The notes: generated by a model not told the origin, from the sequence alone. 64,000 nucleotides of DNA from Mesobacillus maritimus (GCF_019749255.1 NZ_JACWFH010000008.1:477937-541936); one strand, 5' to 3'; positions 1-7,726 are shown, numbered from the stretch's first letter. Program-made: numbers and translations.

Positions 1-38
1 ATAAATTAGACTAAACGTCTGGAGGGGGAGTAGGAATT

Positions 39-1232
39 ATGGGAGAAAAAAACATTGTTATCGTCAGTGCAGTCCGTACACCAATTGGACGTTACGGGGG
101 ATCATTTAAGGAAATAAATTCAGGATTTTTAGCAAGCCATGTTATTAAAGAAGCGGTAAGTCGTGCAAATATTTCTAGTGATCAAGTAAATGAAGTCATT
201 CTAGGAGAGGTAAGGCAAAGCACGGAATCCTCGAATGTTGCCAGGGTTGCGGCATTAAGAGCAGGTATTCCTGAGTCTGTTCCGGCATTTACGATCAATC
301 GCCTTTGTGCATCAGGGATGCAGGCAATTGCTTCTGGTGTCCAGCAAATTCAATCAGGTCAAGCCGAGGTGGTTGTTGCTGGTGGAACGGAAAGCATGAG
401 CTGTTCGCCTGTCTATCTTCGTGGATCAAGGTTTGGTGGAGATCGTGCTCATCTAGTGGACTCGAATACAGAAGCAGGTCAGCAGCCGAAAGAAATCTAT
501 GGAGAAAATCTTGGAATGGGGATTACCGCAGAAAATGTGGCCGAAAACTATCAGGTATCCCGAGAAGATCAAGATGCGTTTGCGATTGAAAGTCAGCGTC
601 GAGCAAGCGCGGCGATTGAGGAAGGAAAGTTCAAGGAGGAAATCGCTCCATTTGAAGTGAAAACAAAAAAAGGGTCCTTTGTCGTAGATACGGATGAGCA
701 TCCACGTCCAGATACAACACTTGAAAAGCTAGCTACCCTAAAACCTGCATTCCGTAAAGGGGGGAGTGTAACGGCTGGAAATGCATGTGGCCGTAATGAT
801 GGCGCCGCTGCTGTTGTGTTAATGACGGCTGAAACTGCTGAAGAAAAGGGAGTAAAGCCACTTGCTCAAATCGTTGATTGGGCAGCTGTTGGGGTATCGC
901 CGGAAATTATGGGGATAGGTCCTGTTCCAGCTGTAAAAAAGCTACTTGAACGGACAGGCATGAGTATAGATGAAATTGATTTATTCGAATTAAATGAAGC
1001 CTTTGCTTCGCAGGCACTTGCAGTCATTCGTGAACTAGGTCTCAATCAAGAAAAAGTGAATGTCAATGGTGGTGCTATTGCCTTAGGACACCCTGTTGGT
1101 GCAACTGGTGCGAGAATCGTCACGACTTTATTGTATGAATTAAAAAGACGAAATCTTCGATATGGAATTGCAACCCTTTGTGTCGGTGGTGGCCAAGGTA
1201 TGGCGATTTTGATTGAAAATATTTCTGAGTAA
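39..1232 (+). CDS. Acetyl-CoA C-acetyltransferase (thiolase)
   Basis: This is a cytoplasmic thiolase that either condenses two acetyl-CoA or cleaves 3-ketoacyl-CoA. All hallmark motifs are visible in 397 residues, the usual length: the acyl-accepting cysteine in NRLCASGMQ (about C90), NEAFA near 319, the [10 protein letters not shown] histidine near 351, and the second catalytic cysteine in CVGGGQG near 381. A strong GGAGGGGG ribosome site lies ahead of the ATG. An enoyl-CoA hydratase follows 102 bases downstream on the same strand, so a role in fatty-acid oxidation or butyrate-type metabolism is likely. The sequence does not separate the biosynthetic from the degradative direction. The 38 bases before it hold only its leader; any upstream partner is outside the window. 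Confidence 0.93.
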   Translation: MGEKNIVIVSAVRTPIGRYGGSFKEINSGFLASHVIKEAVSRANISSDQVNEVILGEVRQSTESSNVARVAALRAGIPESVPAFTINRLCASGMQAIASGVQQIQSGQAEVVVAGGTESMSCSPVYLRGSRFGGDRAHLVDSNTEAGQQPKEIYGENLGMGITAENVAENYQVSREDQDAFAIESQRRASAAIEEGKFKEEIAPFEVKTKKGSFVVDTDEHPRPDTTLEKLATLKPAFRKGGSVTAGNACGRNDGAAAVVLMTAETAEEKGVKPLAQIVDWAAVGVSPEIMGIGPVPAVKKLLERTGMSIDEIDLFELNEAFASQALAVIRELGLNQEKVNVNGGAIALGHPVGATGARIVTTLLYELKRRNLRYGIATLCVGGGQGMAILIENISE

Positions 1233-1334
1233 AGATAGCGACATCTCAAGGTTCAGTGGCTGTGTTAGTAACTACTATATTAAGAGAAGCGATAGGCATT
1301 TTTAAAAACATATTTTTGAAAGGAATGAGAGATT

Positions 1335-2114
1335 TTGAGTTTTGAAAATATTGAAGTAACCCAAAATGGTCGACTTGCCTATATTGTGATCAATCGACCT
1401 GAGCTTCGAAATGCATTAAATACGGAAACCCTACAGGAAATTGTAAGTGCACTTCATCTATTGGAAAGAGATGATTCAGTTGGATGTGTCATCTTTACAG
1501 GAAAAGGGGAAAAATCATTCGCAGCTGGCGCAGATATTTCCCAGCTAAAGGACAAAACAGCTTTAGACGTTTTTAATCCGAATGGAATGTCAGAAGTGTA
1601 TGATAAAATCGAAAGGTTTGATAAACCTACGATTGCGATGGTGAATGGCTTTGCTCTTGGAGGTGGATGTGAATTAGCACTTTCTTGTGATATCAGGGTG
1701 GCATCTACGAAAGCAAAGTTTGGACTTCCAGAGTTAAATTTATCGATTATTCCTGCAGCAGGAGGTACACAGCGGCTAGCTCGAGTGGTTGGAAAAGGGA
1801 TTGCCCTTGATATGATTCTAACAGGGAGATTCCTAGATGGGGAGCAAGCAGAACGAATTGGATTGGTTTCAGAGGTTGTGTCGCCAGAAGAGTTGGAAGA
1901 AAAGACTGTAGAAATTGCTGAGAAGATACTAGCCAAAGGTCCTCTCGCCGTAAAGTTGGCTAAGCTTGCTGTTCATTCTGGCTTTGAAACAGATCAGAAA
2001 ACAGCGCTTATTATTGAGAAATTAGCTCAGGCAGTACTTTTTTCTACAGAAGATAAAAATGAGGGTACAACAGCCTTTTTAGAGAAGAGAAAAGCAGAGT
2101 TTACCTCAAAATAA
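1335..2114 (+). CDS. Enoyl-CoA hydratase/isomerase (crotonase family)
   Basis: A 259-residue crotonase-fold enzyme, expected to hydrate trans-2-enoyl-CoA to 3-hydroxyacyl-CoA. The oxyanion-hole segments FAAGADISQL (62-71) and GFALGGGCELAL (105-116) are present. Both catalytic glutamates fit, about E113 and E133, the latter in GLPELNL, followed by PAAGGTQRL. The start is TTG behind AGGAATGAGAG. It follows the thiolase gene and probably shares its transcript. Crotonases vary in substrate (3-hydroxybutyryl-CoA dehydratase, methylglutaconyl-CoA hydratase), and the exact acyl chain cannot be read from the sequence. No hydroxyacyl-CoA dehydrogenase is present in the window. Confidence 0.9.
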   Translation: MSFENIEVTQNGRLAYIVINRPELRNALNTETLQEIVSALHLLERDDSVGCVIFTGKGEKSFAAGADISQLKDKTALDVFNPNGMSEVYDKIERFDKPTIAMVNGFALGGGCELALSCDIRVASTKAKFGLPELNLSIIPAAGGTQRLARVVGKGIALDMILTGRFLDGEQAERIGLVSEVVSPEELEEKTVEIAEKILAKGPLAVKLAKLAVHSGFETDQKTALIIEKLAQAVLFSTEDKNEGTTAFLEKRKAEFTSK

Positions 2115-2224
2115 ACAAGGAACCTTACGAAAATAACCAATAAAAAAAGTGTTCCTCTTGTAATAATTCGAAGCTTTCGTTTATAGTTAACCAATAGATT
2201 ATCACTAATAGGAAGGCGTTCGAA

Positions 2225-2446
2225 ATGTATAAGAGTTTTTATCACTTTTTAATGAAATACCGGAACCCGAAGCCCAAAGACAAAATAAGTCATTTTGCTA
2301 ATCATGCCTATGAAGACCATAGCTTTCCAAAAAACTCAGAGGATTATGATGAAATAAGTTCATACCTGGAGTTTCATGGTCAATACCTAGAAAGCATGTC
2401 CATTTTTGATGAGGCGTGGGAGTTGTACTTGCATTACGAAGGATAG
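2225..2446 (+). CDS. yozE: YozE family protein (UPF0346, SAM-like fold)
   Basis: A 73-residue cytosolic protein that closely matches my memory of B. subtilis YozE: SFYHFLMKYRNPKPKD at the N-terminus, then FANHAYEDHSFPKNSEDYDEIS and an FDEAWELY tail. The family is a small helical SAM-like domain of unknown function, widespread in Bacilli. The ribosome site GGAAGGCG precedes the ATG. In B. subtilis yozE lies beside yodN, and the same pairing is seen here, which supports both calls. Confidence 0.88.
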   Translation: MYKSFYHFLMKYRNPKPKDKISHFANHAYEDHSFPKNSEDYDEISSYLEFHGQYLESMSIFDEAWELYLHYEG

Positions 2447-2466
2447 AGGAATCTATCCTTCTTTTT
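2441..2466 (+). terminator. Rho-independent terminator of yozE
   Basis: A 7-bp stem (GGATAGA/TCTATCC) with a GGAA loop is followed by TTCTTTTT. The stem overlaps the yozE stop codon. Confidence 0.75.
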
Positions 2467-2579
2467 ATTGAAAAAATTGGTGTTCATTATTGAATGAAAT
2501 GAACATGATTGTTAAGATATTTAGCCTTTTTTTGAGTAGGAATTAACCTCCTTTTTTCTCCATGAATTACTTAGAGAAT

Positions 2580-2712
2580 TGTCTAGCTCCAGCGCTTAGG
2601 GGCTGGGTCATAACCCTTGGGGAATACGCTACTGCCTTTCTTTTGCCTTTTTCTTGATGGTACCTCTCTTGCCAATACGCCACTGAACAGGGCACTTGCG
2701 CTTTTCTTTTTA
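2580..2712. repeat. Bacillus-type interspersed intergenic repeat (GTCTAGCTCCAGCGC...CTTGCGCTTTTCTT)
   Basis: This fills most of the 330-base gap between yozE and yodN. The left edge TGTCTAGCTCCAGCGCTTAG and right edge GGGCACTTGCGCTTTTCTTT match the two ends of an intergenic element I remember as common in Bacillus-type genomes. Its core usually reads GGGTCATAA, and here GGGTCATAACC follows the left edge. The interior appears diverged. It contains no ORF. Only one copy is seen in this window. Confidence 0.6.
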
Positions 2713-2788
2713 AGGGCGTGTCGATTTAGTCAGCCTCCGCATATAATGTTGTAATCATTCACGACGGATCATTGAGAGGATGGAGGAA

Positions 2789-3484
2789 ATGGAAAACAAG
2801 AAGAAACCGAAATATAAAATCGGTGATACAGTCGTGATCACAATCTATGGAACTGTTGGGAAGGTAACAAATGTAAAATGGCTTGACGGGCTTTACGTAT
2901 ATGAAATAAATAAAGGCCAAGGGTTGTATCTTGAATCAAGCCTCATGCCGTTAGATGAATATGAAGGAAAGCTCCTTGAAAAAGAGCATATTGATATAGA
3001 ATATAAGTTTTTCTTTGGCGACCTTGTCCAAGTAAAAGGATATGGTTCGGATCTTTTTAAAATCGTTGGGTTTAGAACTGAGATCTGGCGGTACAAGGAG
3101 GATTCTTGGGAGGATATTATTTATGAACTCTCCCGAATCAAGGACGGTGAATGGCTCGAAGCTGGGGAAGAAGAACTAACGCTTATCGCAGACGCCGAAA
3201 GTGCCGATATTTTTATCAAGAAGTTTGGGTTGTTGTTAAACACGGACAAGAAAACATTGCCTGCTCCAGAGAACAAGAAACAAACTTCTTCGAATCGAAA
3301 ATCGGAAAAAGAGGAGTTGCGTAAAAAGAGCATGAAACAGAGTTTAATTGACAGCATGCTTGATATCTATAATGATTATCGTATTCTTTATTTGTGGTTT
3401 GGAGATGAAGAATACGCACATGTCATGAAAGTCATCTTGCGAAAGTTAGCTGTGATTGTGAATGATGGTAAAAGTCATGTTTAA
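2789..3484 (+). CDS. yodN: YodN-like conserved protein of unknown function
   Basis: A 231-residue soluble protein of unknown function. The N-terminal half contains two short KOW/SH3-like beta stretches with similar openings: YKIGDTVVITIYGTVGKV near residues 9-26 and KFFFGDLVQVKGYG near 72-85. A Lys/Glu/Ser-rich linker (about 155-180) leads to a helical C-terminus with a DIYNDYRILYLWFGDEEY segment. It is called YodN from its place between yozE and yozD, as in B. subtilis, rather than from a strong motif. ATG 2789 is preferred over 2780 because GAGAGG lies about 10 bases ahead of it. The stop overlaps that of the opposing small gene. Confidence 0.62.
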   Translation: MENKKKPKYKIGDTVVITIYGTVGKVTNVKWLDGLYVYEINKGQGLYLESSLMPLDEYEGKLLEKEHIDIEYKFFFGDLVQVKGYGSDLFKIVGFRTEIWRYKEDSWEDIIYELSRIKDGEWLEAGEEELTLIADAESADIFIKKFGLLLNTDKKTLPAPENKKQTSSNRKSEKEELRKKSMKQSLIDSMLDIYNDYRILYLWFGDEEYAHVMKVILRKLAVIVNDGKSHV

Positions 3485-3648
3485 ATGGTAAAAAATTGGC
3501 TTAGCAGATAAATCAAATACGGAGCGCCTAAAAATACAATCAGTTTAAATAGCCAGTCTGTCCCCTTTTCCATCATTTCAATCATCATACTATCCTCAGA
3601 ATTAAGATCTTCTGTAATAGCTTGAGCAACTAATTTTACTTTACTCAT
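3481..3648 (-). CDS. Small single-pass membrane protein, 55 residues
   Basis: A short gene on the minus strand, convergent with yodN; the two stop codons overlap in the tetranucleotide TTAA. The ribosome site AGGGGTG sits 9 bases before the ATG. The product begins with a polar helix (MSKVKLVAQAITEDLN, then SEDSMMIEMMEKG) and ends in a hydrophobic segment WLFKLIVFLGAPYLIYLL (about 32-49), so an inner-membrane anchor with a cytosolic head is likely. I do not recognise the family. The good ribosome site and the clean amphipathic-then-hydrophobic layout argue that it is real. Confidence 0.6.
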   Translation of the reverse strand: MSKVKLVAQAITEDLNSEDSMMIEMMEKGTDWLFKLIVFLGAPYLIYLLSQFFTI

Positions 3649-3810
3649 CTCAATCAACACCCCTTATGACTATGTTGATAAATTCTATGCTTGTCCAATT
3701 TAGAATAGACTCCCAGATTCGTTAATTTGGATTTTTTAAAAGGCTTCTATTGTAAAGATGCATGAAATAGTAGGAGCATTCATACATTCAGTACAAAGGG
3801 GGCGATTCTG

Positions 3811-3984
3811 GTGAAGGAGATTGAAGTATTTATTGATACGGAAGAAATTGCAGAATTTTTCTTTCATGAGTTAGTCAAAAGGGGATACGTTCCCAATGAA
3901 GGGGAATTGGAGGAAATTGCAGACATAACCTTCGAATACCTCCTAGATAAGTGTATCATCGATGAGGAAGTCGATAATGAATAA
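3811..3984 (+). CDS. yozD: YozD family protein
   Basis: A 57-residue acidic protein with a GTG start behind AAAGGGGG. It matches my memory of B. subtilis YozD closely: KEIEVFIDTEEIAEFFFHEL, then KRGYVPNEGELEEIADITF and LDKCIIDEE. The function is unknown; the family is confined to Bacilli. It lies near yodN and yozE as in B. subtilis. A terminator follows directly, so it is probably transcribed alone. Confidence 0.85.
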   Translation: MKEIEVFIDTEEIAEFFFHELVKRGYVPNEGELEEIADITFEYLLDKCIIDEEVDNE

Positions 3985-3987
3985 GGA

Positions 3988-4014
3988 GGCGGACCGTAAT
4001 GGTCCGCCTTTATT
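3988..4014 (+). terminator. Terminator of yozD
   Basis: A perfect 8-bp GC-rich stem GGCGGACC/GGTCCGCC with loop GTAAT, followed by TTTATT. Confidence 0.85.
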
Positions 4015-4086
4015 AAATAGTAAAATAGTGAAACTTTCATTTAAACAAATCGTATTATTTAATACTAGGATAGAGGAGGGGAAAGG

Positions 4087-4260
4087 GTGCTAAAAAAAAT
4101 TCTAAAATCAATTATGAACCATTCGGGGTCAAAGAAATATTATAGTTCTAGTGACAACCGGAAGGCGCATAAACACCACCATAAATACTCCAATATGGGC
4201 CATCGTCATTATAAACGTAAGCATCGGAGTAGGAGTTTTAGTAGCTTTTTTTCAAGTTGA
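4087..4260 (+). CDS. Basic His/Lys/Ser-rich microprotein upstream of kinase
   Basis: A 57-residue product starting at GTG behind a strong GAGGAGGGGAAAGG site. It begins LKKILKSIMNHSGSKKYY. The middle and end are dominated by His, Lys, Arg and Ser (KAHKHHHKYSNMGHRHYKRK, then RSRSFSSFFSS). No cysteine, signal peptide or membrane segment is visible. It ends 29 bases before the Ser/Thr kinase gene, with no terminator between, so the two are probably co-transcribed. I do not recognise the family. The basic, serine-rich composition would suit a nucleic-acid or spore-surface binder or a kinase substrate; this is inference only. Confidence 0.6.
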   Translation: MLKKILKSIMNHSGSKKYYSSSDNRKAHKHHHKYSNMGHRHYKRKHRSRSFSSFFSS

Positions 4261-4289
4261 TTCTTACTTAAGGCTTTTAGGAGATTAAG

Positions 4290-5090
4290 ATGTTTAAATC
4301 ATTAATTCTTAGCTGTTCGGATCTATTTGATGTCAAGTTCAAAGCAGGAGACTTGATTGATGATCGCTACCGCGCAGTCAAGTGGCTTGGAACTGGGGGA
4401 TATGGACGCAGCTTTTTAGTAGAGGATTTGGAGCAAAATGAGCTTGTTGTTTTAAAAGCCCTTCGCTTTCACAAACGGATGTCGAGTCGGGGGAGAAAGG
4501 GTTTTATCCTAGAAACAGATATGCTCCGTTCCCTCGATAACGCCTCCCTACCAAAGGTTCACTCTATAGGGGAAGCGAATGGGGTTCCTTATTTTACGAT
4601 GGACTATATAAACGGGAAAACATTTGAACAATTAATCTTCTCTGAAGGAAAAAGGTATGAAAAAAGCGAAGTCTTTAGAATAGGAATAGAGTTACTACAA
4701 ATCATTGGGTATATACATAATCAAGGAATTGTTCATCGTGATATCCGGATTCCGAATGTAATGGTAGAAAATAATCATCAATTAAAGTTGATTGATTTTG
4801 GGCTTGCAAGAAGAATTGGATTTAGTTCAGGACAACAACCTCGTCGGGTAAACAACAAGATGAAGGATTTATCCTTTCAATCTGACTTCTATGCTCTAGG
4901 TCATTTCATCCTGTTTTTACTGTATTCTTGTTATGAAACAGAAGACCGTGCAAAGGAAAGAAGTTGGGAAGAAGAATTACAATTGCCTCTATTTATTCGG
5001 TCAGTCCTTCGGAGATTGTTGCAATTAGATGAACCGTATGAAAGATGGCAAGATATCCAAGGGGATTTTTTTATCATTTTAAACTCGTAA
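4290..5090 (+). CDS. Hanks-type Ser/Thr protein kinase, PrkD (YbdM)-like
   Basis: A cytoplasmic 266-residue kinase with no membrane segment or extracellular PASTA domain, unlike PrkC. Visible subdomains are the glycine loop GTGGYGRSFLV (34-44), the ATP-binding lysine in VVLKAL (about K56), the catalytic loop HRDIRIPNVMV and the magnesium motif DFGLARR, then DFYALG. The loop has HRDIRIPN where most kinases have HRDLKPxN; as I recall, PrkD-type Bacillus kinases share this Arg. The activation segment is short and no APE motif is seen. It lies between a basic microprotein and spo0M (22-base gap), suggesting a three-gene operon and a possible link to sporulation control. Confidence 0.82.
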   Translation: MFKSLILSCSDLFDVKFKAGDLIDDRYRAVKWLGTGGYGRSFLVEDLEQNELVVLKALRFHKRMSSRGRKGFILETDMLRSLDNASLPKVHSIGEANGVPYFTMDYINGKTFEQLIFSEGKRYEKSEVFRIGIELLQIIGYIHNQGIVHRDIRIPNVMVENNHQLKLIDFGLARRIGFSSGQQPRRVNNKMKDLSFQSDFYALGHFILFLLYSCYETEDRAKERSWEEELQLPLFIRSVLRRLLQLDEPYERWQDIQGDFFIILNS

Positions 5091-5112
5091 AACTAGAGGA
5101 GGAAAGGCGAGT

Positions 5113-5883
5113 ATGTCATTATTCAATAAGGCTCTAGCTAGTATTGGGATTGGTTCTGCGCAGGTGGATACAAAATTAGAGAAGGACAAAGTGACTCCTG
5201 GTGGCGAAATTAGAGGAGTAGTTCACATTAAAGGGGGAAATACCGAGCAAAAGGTAGATGAGATTTACCTAGGACTTAACACAACCTATTTAAAAGAATC
5301 AAACGATCGTAAAATCAATGTACCTGTCGTCATTGATCGGTTTCGTTTGAATGAACCATTTACCATTGGTCCAGGAGAAACAAAAGAGATTCCTTTCTCT
5401 TTTGTGTTGCCTCTTGATGTACCTATTTCTATTGGACGGACTAAAATTTGGGTGTCTACGGCACTAGACATTAAAAATGCTGTAGATCCATCAGATAAAG
5501 ACTATCTGCATGTTATTCCAAACAGACTAATGGATGCAGTTTTAAATGGTGTTGAGGATTTAGGCTTTCGGCTTCGGGAGGCAGACTGTGAACAGGCTCC
5601 ATACCGCCTACGAAAGAGGTTGCCATTTATTCAAGAGTTTGAATTCGTACCAGTAATGGGTTCTTTTCGAGGACGCTTGGATGAACTAGAACTAGTATTT
5701 TTTCAAGTTTCTGAAAATGAAACGGAAATTTATATGCAGGTAGATCGTAGAGCACGGGGACTTGGCGGTTTCCTCTCTGAAGCTTTAGAAATGGATGAAA
5801 GCAATATCCGTTTCACTGTTACTAGTAGTGATATTCCAGGATTAAGACAGAAATTGGAGACAATTATTAATAAATATAGCTAA
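5113..5883 (+). CDS. spo0M: Sporulation-control protein Spo0M
   Basis: A 256-residue cytosolic arrestin-like protein. The start MSLFNKALASIGIGSAQVDT, the VTPGGEIRGVVHIKGG strand and the C-terminal RARGLGGFLSEALEMDES are characteristic of Spo0M, known in B. subtilis to affect entry into sporulation and cell division. Length agrees with the family. A GAGGAAAGG site precedes the ATG. Its position directly after a Ser/Thr kinase gene makes it a natural candidate substrate or partner; that is inference. A strong terminator follows. Confidence 0.93.
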   Translation: MSLFNKALASIGIGSAQVDTKLEKDKVTPGGEIRGVVHIKGGNTEQKVDEIYLGLNTTYLKESNDRKINVPVVIDRFRLNEPFTIGPGETKEIPFSFVLPLDVPISIGRTKIWVSTALDIKNAVDPSDKDYLHVIPNRLMDAVLNGVEDLGFRLREADCEQAPYRLRKRLPFIQEFEFVPVMGSFRGRLDELELVFFQVSENETEIYMQVDRRARGLGGFLSEALEMDESNIRFTVTSSDIPGLRQKLETIINKYS

Positions 5884-5889
5884 GAGAGG

Positions 5890-5922
5890 ACGATGAAGCA
5901 CATGATATGCTTCATCGTTTTT
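5890..5922 (+). terminator. Terminator of the kinase-spo0M cluster
   Basis: An 11-bp stem ACGATGAAGCA/TGCTTCATCGT with a 7-base loop, then a run of T. Confidence 0.88.
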
Positions 5923-6007
5923 TTGGCTCTTTCTAAAAACTTGTTGTTTTAGCTGGTATAAAAGACGCATGGTTGAACGACGATCTTAATTCAAATCGTG
6001 AGTTTTC

Positions 6008-6136
6008 TTACTGTTTACGATCGCGTGCCGATACGATTTCTTTCGCATGGGCATTGTGTTCAGCAATAATCGCTTCTGGTGAGATATGATTATTCTTTTT
6101 AGGAGAGTTGATGCGATTACGATGTTTTTTTCCCAA
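6008..6136 (-). CDS. Small basic protein, 42 residues, unknown function
   Basis: A short gene starting at TTG, chosen because AAAGGAG lies at ideal spacing immediately ahead of it. The open frame continues farther upstream, but no ribosome site supports a longer form. The product is basic and polar: GKKHRNRINSPKKNNHISPE, then AIIAEHNAHAKEIVSARDRKQ. Its size and composition resemble the many small proteins of Bacillus spores, but I cannot name a family. It stands alone, opposite in direction to spo0M and deoD. Confidence 0.55.
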   Translation of the reverse strand: MGKKHRNRINSPKKNNHISPEAIIAEHNAHAKEIVSARDRKQ

Positions 6137-6319
6137 AGTTAAAACTCCTTTCAGGATAGGTTCTGCTTGCCAACTTGTGGAATCAATCCAAAGAGTGGGC
6201 AAGCTAGTTCTAGCTTTTCCTTCCCAAGTGAAATTAACCTAACATAGGATTTCCCAGCTTACACATAATATGGTATCATTTTAACGAATCTGCTTTAGTA
6301 AAAGATGGAGGGTTAGACA

Positions 6320-7024
6320 ATGAGTGTACACATCAATGCAAAAGAACATGAAATTGCGGATACAGTATTACTTCCAGGAGATCCATTACGAGCAAAGTAT
6401 ATTGCTGAAACCTTTTTAGAGGATGTTCAACTGTATAATGAAGTTCGAAATATGTTTGGTTATACCGGTACATATAAAGGAAAAAGAATTTCTGTTCAAG
6501 GTACAGGAATGGGAGTACCGTCCATTTCAATCTATATAAACGAATTAATGAATAGCTATAATGTTCAAACGCTCGTTCGTGTAGGTACATGTGGTGCCAT
6601 TCAGAAGGATGTCAAGGTGCGTGATGTTATTTTGGCAATGAGTGCTTCTACTGATTCACAAATGAACCGTTTGACCTTTGGTGGGGTTGATTACGCTCCT
6701 ACCGCTGATTTTGACCTCCTATTAAAAGCGTACAACGCAGGTCTTGAAAAAGGATTAAATTTGAAAGCTGGGAATGTATTTACAGCTGACCAGTTCTATA
6801 ATGACAATTCTGAGCTTGAGAAATGGGCGAAATATAATATTTTAGCGATTGAGATGGAAACAGCTGCTTTATACACGTTAGCAGCAAAATTAGACCGACG
6901 CGCATTATCTGTTTTAACTGTAAGTGATCATATTCTAACAGGTGAAGAAACAACAGCTGAAGAGCGTCAAACTACTTTTAATGAAATGATTGAAGTTTCA
7001 CTAGAAGCAGTTATTATAGGTTAA
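6320..7024 (+). CDS. deoD: Purine nucleoside phosphorylase DeoD
   Basis: A cytoplasmic hexameric-type purine nucleoside phosphorylase of 234 residues, splitting (deoxy)adenosine, inosine or guanosine with phosphate for purine salvage. Visible motifs are the phosphate-binding [11 protein letters not shown] (17-27), the [10 protein letters not shown] and RVGTCGAI segments, the ribose-contacting [12 protein letters not shown] and the catalytic aspartate in VSDHILTGE. Length is that of B. subtilis DeoD. In B. subtilis deoD lies beside yodJ and ctpA, and the same order follows here after an inserted mobile-element remnant. Confidence 0.95.
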   Translation: MSVHINAKEHEIADTVLLPGDPLRAKYIAETFLEDVQLYNEVRNMFGYTGTYKGKRISVQGTGMGVPSISIYINELMNSYNVQTLVRVGTCGAIQKDVKVRDVILAMSASTDSQMNRLTFGGVDYAPTADFDLLLKAYNAGLEKGLNLKAGNVFTADQFYNDNSELEKWAKYNILAIEMETAALYTLAAKLDRRALSVLTVSDHILTGEETTAEERQTTFNEMIEVSLEAVIIG

Positions 7025-7075
7025 GGTTAATACAAGAACCCTTTCTGACTAGAAAGGGTCAGTTTGTAGACAAAA

Positions 7076-7117
7076 GGGGTTCGGAATGGTCTCATTCCGA
7101 ACCTCTTCTCGTTTTTT
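7076..7117 (+). terminator. Terminator downstream of deoD
   Basis: An 11-bp perfect stem GGTTCGGAATG/CATTCCGAACC with loop GTCT, then CTCTTCTCGTTTTTT. It lies just inside the left edge of the IS remnant, so it may originally belong to the element. Confidence 0.75.
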
Positions 7118-7136
7118 AGTGGATATTATTGAGTTT

Positions 7137-7416
7137 TTATAATATAGCGGACTCTCGTAACCCAATTTCTAGTCTACTACCGGGCCTTGCCATGTCCAGG
7201 TGACCATCTTTTTCAGAATGAAGGTAAGTTTGGACTAAAATAACAGGATCGATGCTTGGGCGACCCACGTCCGAATAAATATTTAACCTCATCATAAATA
7301 AAAGAAAAATTAAGAGCTGTTTCCATCTTACGAACTAGTTGGTTCTGTGGGACAAGCTGGTCTATAGCAACCATTTCAAGTTGATCTCGTTGGGTTAGAA
7401 TATTTTTCGAAAGCAT
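7137..7416 (-). pseudogene. IS1182-family transposase remnant (N-terminal fragment, frameshifted)
   Basis: From an ATG with a good GAGGTGATG site, the frame reads MLSKNILTQRDQLEMVAIDQ, then LVPQNQLVRKMETALNFSFI and YDEVKYL. This is the typical start of IS1182-type transposases (compare the usual QLVPxxHLVRK and DFSFIYD motifs). A frameshift follows. The neighbouring frame continues with YSDVGRPSIDPVILVQTYL, again as expected for the family, then loses similarity and stops. Only about the first 70 of some 450 or more residues remain, so the gene is dead. Confidence 0.75.
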
Positions 7417-7494
7417 CTTCATCACCTCAAACATATGTATATTTTCATTTAAAATAGGCTTGATAAGACGGCTACATTAACTTTGAAAAAAATT

Positions 7495-7625
7495 GTTGAT
7501 TGGAGTGGAATGCGCGCAGACTCCTGCGGGATCAGTGGGACAGGTGAGACCCCGCAGGAGCATTTGCGACGAGCAGGCTCACCGCCCACCCCGCGGAAAG
7601 CGAAGCGCCTGGAACGGAAATCAAC
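7495..7625. repeat. GC-rich palindromic interspersed repeat of Bacillus genomes
   Basis: A 131-base unit with inverted ends GTTGATT/AATCAAC. It contains ACTCCTGCGGG...CCCGCAGGAG and GGCTCACCGCCCACCCCGCG, followed by GAAAGCGAAGCGCCTGGAAC. I recognise this as a repeat found in many copies in Bacillus and relatives. It is much richer in GC than its surroundings and is nested inside the IS remnant. It can fold into a long hairpin. An open frame across it (7483-7797) is not a gene. Confidence 0.75.
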
Positions 7626-7697
7626 AGCCGCCATTTACACACAAAATAAAAAAATTGTAGGCAAGCTCGAACTTCATCGAGTTTGTCTACAGTCTGA

Positions 7698-7726
7698 CCC
7701 TTTCCGACTAGGAAGGGGTTTTTTTA
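7698..7726 (+). terminator. Terminator-like hairpin at the right edge of the IS remnant
   Basis: ACCCTTTCC/GGAAGGGGT with loop GACTA, followed by seven T. It forms part of the right inverted repeat of the element. Confidence 0.6.

Larger units (their letters stand above)
7037..7720. mobile_element. Decayed IS1182-type insertion sequence bounded by inverted repeats
   Basis: A stretch of about 680 bases between deoD and yodJ. Its edges carry imperfect inverted copies of one sequence: 7037-7074 reads AACCCTTTCTGACTAGAAAG then GGTCAGTTTGTAGACAAA, and the complement of 7681-7720 ends in AAAGGGTCAGACTGTAGACA, with 18 of 20 bases shared in the core. Inside are a transposase N-terminal fragment on the minus strand and a separate palindromic repeat. 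Most of the transposase is missing, so the element cannot move by itself. I did not identify a target-site duplication. Confidence 0.6.

Noticed and set aside
305-701. Alternative frames inside the thiolase gene
   Set aside because: They are shadows of a well-supported thiolase coding sequence.
1454-1936. 160-codon minus-strand frame opposite the hydratase
   Set aside because: It is antisense to a clear crotonase gene. Its codon pattern mirrors the sense gene.
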